Positions 53,535 through 63,776 of a stretch of DNA of 64,000 nt are shown piece after piece. Origin of the DNA: Chitinophaga japonensis (lineage in GTDB: Bacteria; Bacteroidota; Bacteroidia; Chitinophagales; Chitinophagaceae); assembly GCF_007830125.1 (NCBI RefSeq), contig NZ_VLLG01000003.1, forward strand, positions 1,106,247 through 1,170,246, read 5' to 3'. A program made the position numbers and the translations under genes. Position 1 is the first letter of the stretch. Each line of letters starts with the position of its first letter. The notes beneath the pieces are model-generated. The model made no database searches and was not told the DNA's origin. It saw only the letters and a list, made by a program, of their open reading frames with translations.

Positions 53535-54308
53535 TTACATTTTTTTTAACATCATACTGTGATAAATTTCTGTCAGTTTCTGCTTGGTGTTCAGCGGGAA
53601 GTCCGCCTTCATCATCCAGTCATAATACTGCGGCTCCACCTTCAGCACATCGCGCACGGGGCGGCCTTTGTACTTGCCGAAGTTGAACACTTCCACACCG
53701 CTTTGCATCACCATGCGGCGGGCAAAATCAATGTATTCGTCTTCCCGCGTAAATTCCGCCAGTCCGTCCACGTCCGCTTTCAGCGCCTCATACCGGTTCA
53801 ACTGGGCCTCCAGTATCTCGTAAGTGGCCAGGGCATCGGCCTCTGCGCTATGGGCGTTTTCGAGCTGCTTGTCGCAATAGAATTTGTAAGCCGCTGCGAG
53901 CGTACGTTTTTCCATGAGGTGGAAGATCTTCTGTACATCGATGAACTTGCGGTGGGACACGTCGAACTCCAGCCCGGCGCGGAGAAATTCTTCTACCAGC
54001 ATAGGGATGTCGAAGCGGTTGGAGTTGTAGCCGGCAATGTCGCAGTTGTCCAGGAACTGGCGCATCTCGTTAGCCATCTGTTTAAAGGTCTGGCAGTCCT
54101 TCACATGGTCGTCCGTAATGCCGTGTATGGCAGTAGAGGCAGGAGGGATAGGCATTTCAGGGTTAACACGTTTTACCTTTGACTGGGTGGACCTGTCGGG
54201 AAATACCTTTACGATGGCAATTTCAATGATACGGTCTGTGGCCACGTTAGTGCCGGTAGTTTCCAGGTCGATAACAGCCAGGGGCCTTTTAAGTTGTAAA
54301 GTAGACAT
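53535..54308 (-). CDS. DEDDh 3'-5' exonuclease with a DUF3820-like C-terminal domain
   Basis: This 257-residue protein has the DnaQ-like exonuclease fold with catalytic Asp14 and Glu16 (VIDLETTGT), Asp100 (NSNRFDIPMLVEEFL), and His153 and Asp158 (AHSAEADALATYE). After about residue 185, a small C-terminal domain with VFNFGKYKGRPVRDVL and YYDWMMKADF resembles DUF3820-like domains seen after Bacteroidota exonucleases. It probably trims DNA in repair or proofreading. It is not the replicative epsilon subunit by context, which cannot be shown. A CCAAATTCC repeat lies upstream. Confidence 0.9.
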   Translation of the reverse strand: MSTLQLKRPLAVIDLETTGTNVATDRIIEIAIVKVFPDRSTQSKVKRVNPEMPIPPASTAIHGITDDHVKDCQTFKQMANEMRQFLDNCDIAGYNSNRFDIPMLVEEFLRAGLEFDVSHRKFIDVQKIFHLMEKRTLAAAYKFYCDKQLENAHSAEADALATYEILEAQLNRYEALKADVDGLAEFTREDEYIDFARRMVMQSGVEVFNFGKYKGRPVRDVLKVEPQYYDWMMKADFPLNTKQKLTEIYHSMMLKKM

Positions 54309-54321
54309 GAGTGCAATTTTT

Positions 54322-54461
54322 CAAATTCCAAAAAGGGAAATTCCAAATTCCAGCATCCAAATCCCAAAGTTGGCACATGTTGCCTGAGCTATTGGCAGGC
54401 TGCAATTTACGCGTGACTTATCCGCCGGTTTGGAGTTTGGGATTTGGGTTTTGGAATTTTA
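54322..54461. repeat. Intergenic inverted repeat, CCAAATTCC word type (copy 2)
   Basis: The left arm has AAATTCCAAATTCCAGCATC and CAAATCCCAAA (54338-54368), and the right arm TTTGGAGTTTGGGATTTGGG with TTTTGGAATTT (54430-54460). The pairing is imperfect. The right end touches the mpl stop (54459-54461), so it may terminate mpl transcripts. It shares words with 30154-30312. Confidence 0.7.
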
Positions 54462-55814
54462 TGACAAGTATTTTTTTAACGAATTTACATCCAATCCTTC
54501 ATAGTCGCCAGAGGTCATCATCAGCAGGTTCGTGTTGCTGTAGTCCTGTGCGTCCAGGAAATTTTCCAGTTGTGCGCGGTTGTTGAACACCTGCAGGTCT
54601 TCCCGGCCAAAGCCTGTTTTTACCTGTTCCGGCTGCAGGTCCGGCATGCGCTTTATTTCCAGCGCGTGGCGGCTGTAAAACACCCCAGCTACGTCTGCCC
54701 CGGCCATAGCGCCCTGGTACTGGCTCATGAAGCCGGCATTGAGGCTGCTGTAGGTATGCAGCTCCAGCACGGCTATGAGCCTGCGCCCGGGATACTGGTG
54801 CTGCAGGGCCTGTATGGTAGCCTTTACCTTGGAGGGCGCATGGGCAAAGTCACGGTAGATAGCGCAATGCGCATTGCGGCCCACCAACTCCAGCCTGCGG
54901 GCGGCGCCTTTAAAGCTGGCAATGGCCTGCAGGAAAGCTTCATCATCAATGCCCAGCTCGTTGCACACCAGTTTGGCGGCGTGCATGTTCAGCAGGTTAT
55001 GCTCCCCGAACACCTGCAGATCGGCATAGCCTTCATCGAAGAACACGCGGGTAATGCCTTCCCGGATCATGTGGATAGGCAGGTTGTAGGGCACCAGTTT
55101 CAGGTGGCGGCCTGCTGCGTTCACCAGGTGGTTCAGGGCTTCATCCGCGCTGTTGTAGATGAGCGTGTGGCCCGCCTCCATCTGCCGGATAAAAATGGCA
55201 AACTGCTCCAGGTAAATGTCGTAGGTGGGGAACACGTTGATGTGATCCCAGGCAATACCGCTGATAACGGCAATATGCGGATGCAGGAAATGGAACTTGG
55301 GACGTTTTTCTATCACGGAGGCGGGGTATTCATCGCCCTCGCACACGATCAGCGGCGCGTCCGTAATGTTGACAGACTGCTCAAAACCTTCGAGGCGTGC
55401 GCCTACCAGGTAGTCAAACGGTTGCTGCCGCGCTTTGAGCACGTGCATGATCATGGCGGTGATGGTGGTTTTGCCATGACTGCCGCCTACCACTACCCGG
55501 TTTTTCTGTCGGCTTTCCTGGTAAATATATTCCGGGAAGGAATAAATGGGAAGGCCCAGCTCCTGTGCGCGCAGCAGCTCCGGGTTGTCTGCCCGGGCGT
55601 GCATGCCCAGGATCACCGCATCCAGGCCGGGCGTAATGCGTGCGGCATCCCAGCCCATGGCGGCCGGCAGGATGCCTGCCTTTGCCAGGTTGCCGAGGGC
55701 GGGCTCAAATATTTCATCGTCACTGCCGGTTACCCGGTACCCTTTACGGTGCAATGCAATGGCCAACTGGTGCATCACACTACCCCCGATCGCAATAAAA
55801 TGGACGTTCATCAT
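54459..55814 (-). CDS. mpl: Murein peptide ligase Mpl
   Basis: This 451-residue Mur-ligase-family protein shows an N-terminal Rossmann part (VHFIAIGGSVMHQLAIALHR), the ATP loop GSHGKTT (111-117), CEGDEYPAS and IAWDHINVFPTYDIYLEQF. YRDFAHAPSKVKATIQAL is the Mpl-type signature that replaces the MurC one. It joins the recycled tripeptide L-Ala-D-Glu-meso-DAP to UDP-MurNAc. MurC is the alternative, but GGSVMHQLA and DFAHAPSKV favour Mpl. It is divergent from the small lipoprotein gene. Confidence 0.92.
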   Translation of the reverse strand: MMNVHFIAIGGSVMHQLAIALHRKGYRVTGSDDEIFEPALGNLAKAGILPAAMGWDAARITPGLDAVILGMHARADNPELLRAQELGLPIYSFPEYIYQESRQKNRVVVGGSHGKTTITAMIMHVLKARQQPFDYLVGARLEGFEQSVNITDAPLIVCEGDEYPASVIEKRPKFHFLHPHIAVISGIAWDHINVFPTYDIYLEQFAIFIRQMEAGHTLIYNSADEALNHLVNAAGRHLKLVPYNLPIHMIREGITRVFFDEGYADLQVFGEHNLLNMHAAKLVCNELGIDDEAFLQAIASFKGAARRLELVGRNAHCAIYRDFAHAPSKVKATIQALQHQYPGRRLIAVLELHTYSSLNAGFMSQYQGAMAGADVAGVFYSRHALEIKRMPDLQPEQVKTGFGREDLQVFNNRAQLENFLDAQDYSNTNLLMMTSGDYEGLDVNSLKKYLS

Positions 55815-55846
55815 TTGTCAGGAGGAGATCACAAGGTGTTATCTTG

Positions 55847-55876
55847 TTGTTTTCTTTAATATATTTTTTATATTTG
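55847..55876 (+). promoter_or_regulatory. Bacteroidota-type promoter for the lipoprotein-ytxJ operon
   Basis: TTG (55847-55849), a 19-nt spacer and TATATTTG (55869-55876) match the major sigma consensus exactly. Transcription would start near 55883, giving a leader of about 43 nt. Confidence 0.8.
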
Positions 55877-55925
55877 CAAAGTAACGTTACAAAGGACGAT
55901 TAAAAAAGCGTTTATAAGAATCCCT

Positions 55926-56105
55926 ATGAATTTTCGTTTAATATCTAAACTTCCAGTCATGACATCTCGTGCTAAATTATTGGGCGTTGCCGGCCTTGTT
56001 TGTATCTTTGCGGTTTTATTTACATCGTGTGCAACGCATTCGAAGCTGGGATGCCCGATGAAGATCACGAAATCGGCCCCTGCTGAAAAAAGCAAGGATT
56101 GTTAA
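55926..56105 (+). CDS. Small lipoprotein (59 residues)
   Basis: I translated this small gene by hand: MNFRLISKLPVMTSRAKLLG, a hydrophobic segment (VAGLVCIFAVLFTS), then lipobox FTSC followed by ATHSKLGCPMKITKSAPAEK. An alternative start is the ATG at 55959 (MTSRAKLLG). The mature peptide would be only about 25 residues, with two further Cys. The frame has a perfect promoter upstream, and its stop TAA directly abuts the ytxJ ATG (TAAATG), implying coupled translation. Function is unknown; co-transcription with a bacillithiol-system gene suggests a redox or envelope stress link. It is shorter than the usual gene-finding limit. Confidence 0.7.
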   Translation: MNFRLISKLPVMTSRAKLLGVAGLVCIFAVLFTSCATHSKLGCPMKITKSAPAEKSKDC

Positions 56106-56432
56106 ATGAACTGGATCACGCTGGACAGCGAATCTCAATTAGATCAGATCAAAACTACCTCGGCCACGCAGCCGGTAGTGATATTCAAGCACAGCACCCG
56201 CTGTGCTATCAGCGCTATGGTAAAGTCCCGGCTGGAACGTGCCGGGGCGCCGCAGGGAATGGATTTCTATTACCTGGACCTGATACGCCACCGTTCCCTT
56301 TCCAACAGGATAGCTGATGATTACGCGGTGGAGCATGAATCGCCGCAGGTGCTGCTGATCCGCAACGGGCAATGCGTTTATGACGAAAGCCATAGCGGGA
56401 TCAGCATGGAGGAGCTGGCCAGGATGTGCTGA
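56106..56432 (+). CDS. ytxJ: YtxJ-like bacillithiol-system redox protein
   Basis: This 108-residue protein has a thioredoxin-like fold with one active Cys33 in FKHSTRCAISAMVK. It also has DFYYLDLIRHRSLSNRIADD and VEHESPQVLLIRNGQCVYDE, matching YtxJ (DUF2847). In Firmicutes and Bacteroidota such proteins are monothiol bacilliredoxins that reduce bacillithiol mixed disulfides. It starts directly at the stop of the small lipoprotein. The stop is followed by a small GATGTGC hairpin and the convergent glutathione-peroxidase gene. No bsh genes are in the window. Confidence 0.9.
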   Translation: MNWITLDSESQLDQIKTTSATQPVVIFKHSTRCAISAMVKSRLERAGAPQGMDFYYLDLIRHRSLSNRIADDYAVEHESPQVLLIRNGQCVYDESHSGISMEELARMC

Positions 56433-56440
56433 TGCGCACA

Positions 56441-57025
56441 TTACTGCACGGCTTTTATTACTTTACCGCCAAGGGGGGAGACTGAAGGGCCAAAATAGCA
56501 CTGTAGTGCGCCCGTTTCATCTACCAGGTATTTACTGAAGTTCCATTCCGGTGGCTGCTCATTCCAGCCATTGGCGGCGGCATCCGTTAACCAGCGGAAA
56601 ACGGGATTTTGCTGCGGCCCTTTTACCACGCTGCTTTTGGCGGCCAGCATAAAGCGCACCCCGAAATTCACCTGGCAGAACCGGGCAATCTCCTCATCCG
56701 TACCTTTTTCCTGTTCCTTAAAATCATTAGCCGGAAAACCGATGATCACCAGTTCCGGGAACCGGTCCTGCAATTGCTGCAGCTCCGCGTACTGGGCGGT
56801 ATAGCCGCAATCGGAAGCGGTGTTCACCAGCAACAGCTTCCTGCCGGCAAACCTGTCCAGCGGTATGGTATCGCCGGTGTTGCTTACAACATGCAGCGAA
56901 GCAAGCGGCACCGGGGGCCTGGCGCCTTTGTCATTCCGCAGTATCTTGCTGTTGGTTCCCAGCAGGCGGGTAGCCTTCATTAACAGCGGGTAAATTTTCA
57001 TGAGGAAAGATTGTCGGCCTGTCAT
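56441..57025 (-). CDS. Glutathione-peroxidase-family thiol peroxidase
   Basis: This 194-residue protein has the family motifs: VNTASDCGYTAQY with peroxidatic Cys73, IIGFPANDFKEQEKGTDEEI, and WNFSKYLVDETG near the C-terminus. It uses Cys rather than selenocysteine, and in bacteria without glutathione it likely uses thioredoxin or bacilliredoxin. It is convergent with ytxJ (8 bp between stops). The N-terminus is longer than usual; an alternative ATG at 57001 (MKIYPLLMKATRLLG) would give a more typical product. Part of the N-terminal region could be a weak membrane or export segment, but this is uncertain. Confidence 0.9.
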   Translation of the reverse strand: MTGRQSFLMKIYPLLMKATRLLGTNSKILRNDKGARPPVPLASLHVVSNTGDTIPLDRFAGRKLLLVNTASDCGYTAQYAELQQLQDRFPELVIIGFPANDFKEQEKGTDEEIARFCQVNFGVRFMLAAKSSVVKGPQQNPVFRWLTDAAANGWNEQPPEWNFSKYLVDETGALQCYFGPSVSPLGGKVIKAVQ

Positions 57026-57064
57026 GCCTCAAATTTCCTAGTTTTGTGCCATATATACAAAAGC

Positions 57065-57631
57065 ATGAAGCATCGTATAGTAGTAGCTGTTACCGGCGCC
57101 AGCGGCTCCATTTATGCCCGCCAGTTGCTGGGCAAGCTGCAGGCGGCGGCCGCGCAGATCGATACCGTAGCCGTGGTAATGACGGAGAATGCCAAAACCG
57201 TGTGGGAAACGGAACTGGGCAGCAGGGACTACGACCAGTTGCCTTTCCGCTTTTATACGCAGCAGGATTTCCATGCGCCTTTTGCCAGTGGCTCCGGGCA
57301 GTTCGGCACCGTGATCATCTGCCCCTGCTCCATGGGTACGCTGGGCCGTATTGCTACCGGTGTTTCCAACGACCTGATCACCCGCGCGGCGGATGTGGTG
57401 CTGAAGGAGCGCCGTAAGCTGATATGCGTGGTGCGGGAAACGCCCTACAACCTGGTGCACCTGCGCAACATGCTGACGGTTACGGAAGCCGGCGGCATTA
57501 TTTGCCCGGCTACGCCTTCGTTCTACAGCCAGCCGGCTACGCTGGAAGCAGTGGCGGCCACCGTTACAGACCGGGTGCTGGACCTGGCGGGGATTGAGCA
57601 GGAAACGTACAGGTGGGGGCATTCTAATTAA
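57065..57631 (+). CDS. ubiX: Flavin prenyltransferase UbiX
   Basis: I chose the ATG at 57065, which gives the family start MKHRIVVAVTGASGSIYARQ. The 188-residue product also has ICPCSMGTLGRIATGVSNDL and RRKLICVVRETPYNLVHLRN. UbiX attaches a dimethylallyl group to FMN to make the prenylated cofactor of UbiD-type decarboxylases. In this lineage it would serve menaquinone-related or aromatic decarboxylation; no ubiD is seen nearby. An ATTAATAA repeat separates it from aroQ. Confidence 0.93.
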   Translation: MKHRIVVAVTGASGSIYARQLLGKLQAAAAQIDTVAVVMTENAKTVWETELGSRDYDQLPFRFYTQQDFHAPFASGSGQFGTVIICPCSMGTLGRIATGVSNDLITRAADVVLKERRKLICVVRETPYNLVHLRNMLTVTEAGGIICPATPSFYSQPATLEAVAATVTDRVLDLAGIEQETYRWGHSN

Positions 57632-57731
57632 CAATGAATAGGTAATAATTAATAATATGCGTTACACAGGCGCTTTATTGAAACAGCAGTGTTGCGGATA
57701 TTATTAATTATTCATTCTTAATTATTAATTA
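57625..57731. repeat. Intergenic inverted repeat, ATTAATAA word type (copy 2)
   Basis: The left arm (57625-57658) and right arm (57699-57731) are about 33 nt each and nearly complementary. Both contain AATGAATA and TAATTAATAATA words, like the tssB-tssC element. The spacer reads GTTACACAGGCGCTTTATTG then AAAC. It lies between ubiX and aroQ. Confidence 0.8.
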
Positions 57732-57736
57732 CATAA

Positions 57737-58153
57737 ATGCATATTGTCATTATCAACGGGCCTAATTTAAACCTGCTGGGCAAGCGGGAGCCGGGCATTT
57801 ACGGCAGCGAGTCTTTCGAAACCTATTTTGCCACGCTGCAGGCGCAGTACCCTGCGGTAACGTTCAGCTATTTCCAGAGCAACGTAGAAGGGGAGATCAT
57901 CAACTACCTGCACCAGGAGGGGTTTACGGCCGACGGCATCCTGCTGAATGCAGGCGGCTATACCCATACTTCCGTGGCTATACGGGATGCCATTGCTGCT
58001 ATTAAAGCGCCGGTGATAGAAGTGCATATCAGTAACGTATACGCGCGGGAAGAGTTCCGCCATACCTCGCTGATAGCGCCCAAGTGCGTGGGGAGCATCT
58101 GTGGCCTGGGAATGAAGGGGTATGAGCTGGGCGTGAAGTATTTTTTGAAATAG
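57737..58153 (+). CDS. aroQ: Type II 3-dehydroquinate dehydratase
   Basis: This 138-residue protein has IINGPNLNLLGKREPGIYGS with catalytic Arg17 and Tyr22, NAGGYTHTSVAIRDAI, and EVHISNVYAREEFRHTS with catalytic His98. It makes 3-dehydroshikimate from 3-dehydroquinate in the shikimate pathway. The length is typical. It follows ubiX after a repeat element and is convergent with the antitoxin gene; there is no clear terminator between their stops (16 bp). Confidence 0.96.
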   Translation: MHIVIINGPNLNLLGKREPGIYGSESFETYFATLQAQYPAVTFSYFQSNVEGEIINYLHQEGFTADGILLNAGGYTHTSVAIRDAIAAIKAPVIEVHISNVYAREEFRHTSLIAPKCVGSICGLGMKGYELGVKYFLK

Positions 58154-58169
58154 TACTGCACACCGCGTA

Positions 58170-58451
58170 TTATTTTTTTGCTTTGGAGAAATTCAGCGGT
58201 GTATCTATAATTTTTTCGCCCAGGGCTTTTTGAATGGCGGAGATGGTGGACAGCGTAAAGTTGTGGGTGCCGCGCATCCATTTGCTGATCTCCGATTCCC
58301 GTTTACCCATCAGGTTGGCAAGATCGCGTTGCGTCATCCCTTTTCGTTGCAGGATGGCGGAGATCTGGTCAATGATGTCAAAGTTCAATGACACCCTTTC
58401 CCGGACATCCTGGGGAATATCATGAATGGCCTGTTCAAATAATTTAGTCAT
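58170..58451 (-). CDS. XRE-type helix-turn-helix antitoxin
   Basis: The start at 58451 (MTKLFEQAIHDIPQDVRERV) overlaps the end of the toxin-like gene by 8 bp, as usual for co-translated pairs; the frame is open to 58469. The 93-residue product has an XRE helix-turn-helix (KGMTQRDLANLMGKRESEIS, KWMRGTHNFTLSTISAIQKA) preceded by a helical N-terminus. Antitoxins of this type bind both the toxin and the operator. The region is AT-richer than the neighbouring genes. The role depends on the toxin call. Confidence 0.8.
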   Translation of the reverse strand: MTKLFEQAIHDIPQDVRERVSLNFDIIDQISAILQRKGMTQRDLANLMGKRESEISKWMRGTHNFTLSTISAIQKALGEKIIDTPLNFSKAKK

Positions 58452-58977
58452 AACAGTCTCCGATTTCAAAATTCAGGTCGCCGGTCAGGATACCGTCTTT
58501 TTCTGACAAGGTCCTTTCCCAGACCCTTTTGTTTATATTTTTCATTAAGGCGTTCATCAGTTCAAAATGGGGCCGGCAATCCGGGCTGTTTTCAGGAAGG
58601 CGGGAAGTCTTAACGCCTCCATTACACAATATCACGATCCGGCCGGAGTAGCGGCCGCAATACAAACGTAAATTACCTGATTTGTAAGGTGGTGGCAGCG
58701 CTTCACCATAGCGCTCCCCACGAAAATAATCTACGTTCGCGCCCCTGTTTCTCCCCATTTCATTGATCACGGCCATGATCATATTAAAATCCTGCCCGTA
58801 CAGGGCGTGATCCTTAAAACGAGTAATGAACTTTTCGGTTTCCGTTAATTGCGCTCCCCTGAACTGGAAGGAGTAGTAAGTGACCCTGGGCATTTGTTGC
58901 TGGATCACCAATCTACCTTTATAACACTTCACTTTTAAGTTAAGTTCGAAGTTAAACAATAATTTTCTGAACCGCAA
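58444..58977 (-). CDS. Putative toxin partner (HigB-like position), unknown fold
   Basis: The 177-residue frame has a possible later start at 58893 (MPRVTYYSFQFRGAQLTETE), which better fits the conserved part. The protein contains YFRGERYGEALPPPYKSGNL, RLYCGRYSGRIVILCNGG and HFELMNALMKNINKRVWERT. This pattern, followed by an overlapping XRE gene, is found in two-gene modules in Bacteroidota that I take to be toxin-antitoxin. The order toxin-antitoxin resembles higBA. I see no proven toxin family motif, so the function is inferred from context. Confidence 0.65.
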   Translation of the reverse strand: MRFRKLLFNFELNLKVKCYKGRLVIQQQMPRVTYYSFQFRGAQLTETEKFITRFKDHALYGQDFNMIMAVINEMGRNRGANVDYFRGERYGEALPPPYKSGNLRLYCGRYSGRIVILCNGGVKTSRLPENSPDCRPHFELMNALMKNINKRVWERTLSEKDGILTGDLNFEIGDCYD

Positions 58978-59072
58978 AGAAAAATTATTATTAACTGGCA
59001 GGGAGTTAATTACATATTAATGTGCAGCAAGAGGTTGGGAGATGTGCAAATGAAAACAGGTATAAAAGCAGC

Positions 59073-59112
59073 ATGTGCAGATGCCGGTATTCGTTCCAGG
59101 CCATCTGCACAT
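59073..59112. repeat. Hairpin, GATGTGCAGATG word type, downstream of bioB
   Basis: ATGTGCAGATG (59073-59083) and CATCTGCACAT (59102-59112) form a perfect 11-bp stem with an 18-nt loop. On the minus strand it lies 24 nt past the bioB stop and is followed by GCTGCTTTTATAC, so it may terminate bioB. More GATGTGCAAATG words lie just left (59041). Confidence 0.7.
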
Positions 59113-59135
59113 CCTTATATCAGTATCAGTATTAT

Positions 59136-60119
59136 CTACGCTTCCACTTTCTCTTCCTTGAACGCTTCCCGGGGCTTCAGGCCCAGCAGCTCAAACATCA
59201 TGTGATCCTGCTCAAAGGAAGGATTATCCGTAGTCAGCAGTTTTTCCCCGGTAAAAATGGAGTTGGCGCCCGCCATAAAGCACAGGGCCTGTTCCGACAT
59301 GGACATTTCCGCACGTCCGGCGCTGAGGCGTACCATAGCGCCCGGCATCAGGATGCGGGTAGTGGCGATCATGCGCACCATGTCCCAGAACTCCACTTTG
59401 GGCATATGCTCCAGCGGGGTGCCTTTTACGCGGGTGAGGGCATTAATGGGCACGGATTCCGGGTGCGTGGGCAGGTTGCTGAGGGTGTGCAGCATCTTGA
59501 TGCGGTCCTCGTGTGTTTCGCCCAGCCCTATGATACCGCCGCAGCATACGCTCACGCCTGCCTTGCGCACGTTATCCAGCGTTTGGAGGCGGTCGTCGTA
59601 GGTACGGGTGGTAATGATCTCGCTATAATATTCATCGGAAGTGTCCAGGTTGTGGTTGTAGGCATACAGCCCGGCATCGGCCAGCTTTTTGGCCTGTTCT
59701 TCGGTGAGCATGCCCAGGGTGCAGCATACTTCCATGCCCAGCTCGTTTACGCCTTTTACCATGTCCAGCACGCGGTCAAAATCGCGGTTGTCGCGCACTT
59801 CGCGCCAGGCAGCGCCCATACAGAAGCGGGTGGAGCCGGCATCGCGGGCCTGGCGGGCATATTGCAGCACATCTTCCTTCTTCATCAGGCCATGCACATT
59901 GATATCGGTATGGTAACGGGCAGCCTGGGGACAGTAAGCGCAATCTTCCGTGCAGCCGCCGGTTTTGATGGAAAGCAGCGTACAAACCTGTACCTCCGCC
60001 GTATCCTGGTATTGCCGGTGCAGGGTGGCTGCACGGTATACCAGCTCCAGCAGCGGCGTGTTGTAAATGTCTTTTATCTCTTCAATGGTCCAGTCATGAC
60101 GGATCTGCACATCTTGCAT
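59136..60119 (-). CDS. bioB: Biotin synthase
   Basis: The ATG at 60119 ([20 protein letters not shown]) is preferred; eight upstream codons have an implausible sequence. The 327-residue radical-SAM protein has the cluster motif CTEDCAYC (Cys56, Cys60, Cys63), then [31 protein letters not shown] and [16 protein letters not shown], and [16 protein letters not shown] near the C-terminus. It inserts sulfur into dethiobiotin. No other bio gene is in the window. Biotin is needed by the acyl-CoA carboxylase whose beta subunit lies about 2 kb away. Confidence 0.97.
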   Translation of the reverse strand: MQDVQIRHDWTIEEIKDIYNTPLLELVYRAATLHRQYQDTAEVQVCTLLSIKTGGCTEDCAYCPQAARYHTDINVHGLMKKEDVLQYARQARDAGSTRFCMGAAWREVRDNRDFDRVLDMVKGVNELGMEVCCTLGMLTEEQAKKLADAGLYAYNHNLDTSDEYYSEIITTRTYDDRLQTLDNVRKAGVSVCCGGIIGLGETHEDRIKMLHTLSNLPTHPESVPINALTRVKGTPLEHMPKVEFWDMVRMIATTRILMPGAMVRLSAGRAEMSMSEQALCFMAGANSIFTGEKLLTTDNPSFEQDHMMFELLGLKPREAFKEEKVEA

Positions 60120-60191
60120 AATTGTAAAATTTAATAGGAGCAAACCTACACAAAAAAAGCAAAAGGTAAAAAGTAAAAAGAAAAAGCCGGT

Positions 60192-61292
60192 TTACAGATA
60201 TTGGAAATTTGTTTTAGGTGTAATGGCCAGCAACGTATGGTATATGAGCTGAATGGTATGCTCTATATCCGATTTCTTGACCATTTCCACGGTGGTGTGC
60301 ATGTAGCGCAGCGGAAGGCTGATCAGAGCGGAAGGCGTGCCGCCGTTGGTATAGGCAAAAGCGTCCGTATCCGTACCGGTGCTGCGGCTTACCGCATGCC
60401 GCTGGAAGGGGATGTCGTTCTTCCTGGCGGTTTTAATGACCAGGTCGCGGAGAATGTTATGCACCGCCGGGCCGTAGGTAATGCTGGGCCCGTTGCCGCA
60501 GCGCACTTCCCCTTCAATATTCTTGTTGATCATGGGCGTGGTGGAGTCGTGCGTAACGTCCGTGATAATGGCCACGTTGGCATTAATGCGCTTGGCCACC
60601 ATCTCGGCCCCGCGCAGGCCTACTTCCTCCTGTACGGCATTCACAATGTACAGCCCGAAAGGCAGGGACTGTTTGTGCTCTTTCAGCAGGCGGGCCACCT
60701 CGGCTATCATAAAGCCGCCGATGCGGTTATCAATGGCGCGGCAGATGAAGTAATCATAGTTCAGCTCTTCAAAGCCATCTTCAAAGGTGATCACGCAGCC
60801 TACGTGAATGCCCAGGTCCTCCACTTCTTTCTTGGAGCGGGCGCCGCAGTCCAGGAAAATGTTGTCCACTTTCGGCTGCGGTTCCTTGCCGTCTGATCCG
60901 CGGTTGCGGGTATGGATGGCGGGCCAGCCGAACACGGCTTTTACAATGCCTTTTTCCGTATGGATGTTCACCCGCTTGGAAGGCGCTATCTGCTGGTCGG
61001 AGCCGCCGTTGCGGATCACGTATATCAGGCCTTCGGGCGAAATGTAGTTCACAAACCAGGAGATCTCGTCGGCATGCGCCTCTATCACCACCTTGAACGG
61101 CGCGTCCGGGTTAATGATACCCACCACGGAGCCGTAAGGATCTACAAAATGTTTGTCAATATAAGGTTGCAGGTATTGCAGCCACAGCTTCTGTCCTTCC
61201 TTCTCAAAGCCGGTAGGGGAGGCATTGTTCAGGTAATTCTTCAGGAAGGCCAGCGATTCTTTGCTCAATATGGATTTTTGTTTCTTGGACAT
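60192..61292 (-). CDS. M42-family metallopeptidase
   Basis: The start at 61292 (MSKKQKSILSKESLAFLKNY) is preferred over 61319. The 366-residue product has M42 aminopeptidase features: EAHADEISWFVNYISPEGLI with the metal-binding His/Asp, AIDNRIGGFMIAEVARLLKE, VNAVQEEVGLRGAEMVAKRI with the catalytic Glu and metal-binding Glu, and SRSTGTDTDAFAYTNGGTPS. These cytosolic enzymes form large tetrahedral oligomers that trim peptides. It lies upstream of bioB on the same strand. Older databases may call it endoglucanase, which is a misnomer. Confidence 0.94.
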   Translation of the reverse strand: MSKKQKSILSKESLAFLKNYLNNASPTGFEKEGQKLWLQYLQPYIDKHFVDPYGSVVGIINPDAPFKVVIEAHADEISWFVNYISPEGLIYVIRNGGSDQQIAPSKRVNIHTEKGIVKAVFGWPAIHTRNRGSDGKEPQPKVDNIFLDCGARSKKEVEDLGIHVGCVITFEDGFEELNYDYFICRAIDNRIGGFMIAEVARLLKEHKQSLPFGLYIVNAVQEEVGLRGAEMVAKRINANVAIITDVTHDSTTPMINKNIEGEVRCGNGPSITYGPAVHNILRDLVIKTARKNDIPFQRHAVSRSTGTDTDAFAYTNGGTPSALISLPLRYMHTTVEMVKKSDIEHTIQLIYHTLLAITPKTNFQYL

Positions 61293-61335
61293 GATCTGCA
61301 TTGTTGTATTAGAGGGCAAAAATAAGGAAAGATCA

Positions 61336-62210
61336 TTAGCTATCAGCCAGGAGATACAGCACCAGGTGCAGCAGGGCGGACAGCATCATCAACCCGTCCA
61401 GCACAAAATAGTACATATAGTCGGAACGGTTACGCCGGGCTTTTTCCGTGAGCAGCCAGGTCACGGCCACTGGGGCCAGCAGCGTGGCGATAACGGCGGG
61501 CGTGACAACAGGCCACAGCAGCAGTGCCCCCAGGGCAGACAACACCAGGGAAAGGTAGTAGACCCTGAATAATTGCTTTTCCGGCAGGAAGGTGATCAGG
61601 CTGCGGATGCCCTGCTGCTTGTCCGCTTCCACATCCCGGAAATCAAACAGGATGCAGATGGCATAGATCAGGAAAAAGCGGTGCAGGGCAAAGGATACGG
61701 TGCTCCAGTTTACCAGCTCGTCGGAGATCAGCACGGGCAGCAGGGTGGTCACATACATCCATACAAAAGTGAGGAACAGGGTTTTTCCTACCGCTATTTT
61801 ACGCAGCCATACAAATGCCCTTTGCGGTAGCTTGGGCGCGGAGTAGAGGAAAGTAAGCACAGCCGCGCCGCTCAGCGGCAGCCAGTGCGCCCGCAGCAGC
61901 CACCCGTAATACACGGCGCCCAGCCCGCCTGCTGCGCAAAGCCCCAGTTGCAGCGCTTTGTGCCGGGCGCCCCATTGTATGCGCTCCGAGGTGGAGTATT
62001 CCGCCGGCGTCAGGTACCAGTGAAAGTTATAGCTGCAAATGGTGGAACAGCACACAAAGGCAAAATAGATATAAGAATGCGCAGATGCCCGGATGTGCGG
62101 GTAGGTGGAAGCATAGCCGTATTGTAAACCCAGCAGCACATCCGTTTGCCACACCATCAGCACTGCGCACAGGGCGATATAGAGCGAACTGAAGATGAAA
62201 AACCTGAATA

Positions 62211-62214
<4 letters not shown>
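61336..62214 (-). CDS. UbiA-like prenyltransferase family membrane protein
   Basis: This 292-residue protein has eight or nine hydrophobic helices. The second Asp motif of UbiA prenyltransferases is seen as [17 protein letters not shown] (DxxDxxxD), but the first motif (NDxxDxxxD) is absent; the matching loop reads [20 protein letters not shown]. The enzyme may use another acceptor or lack classical activity. Related Bacteroidota proteins are usually left unannotated. It starts inside the stop of the carboxylase gene (4-bp ATGA overlap), so the two are translationally coupled. Confidence 0.75.
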
Positions 62215-63749
<1,535 letters not shown>

Positions 63750-63776
63750 GTGCGTTAATAAGGGGGTAAAGCTAAA

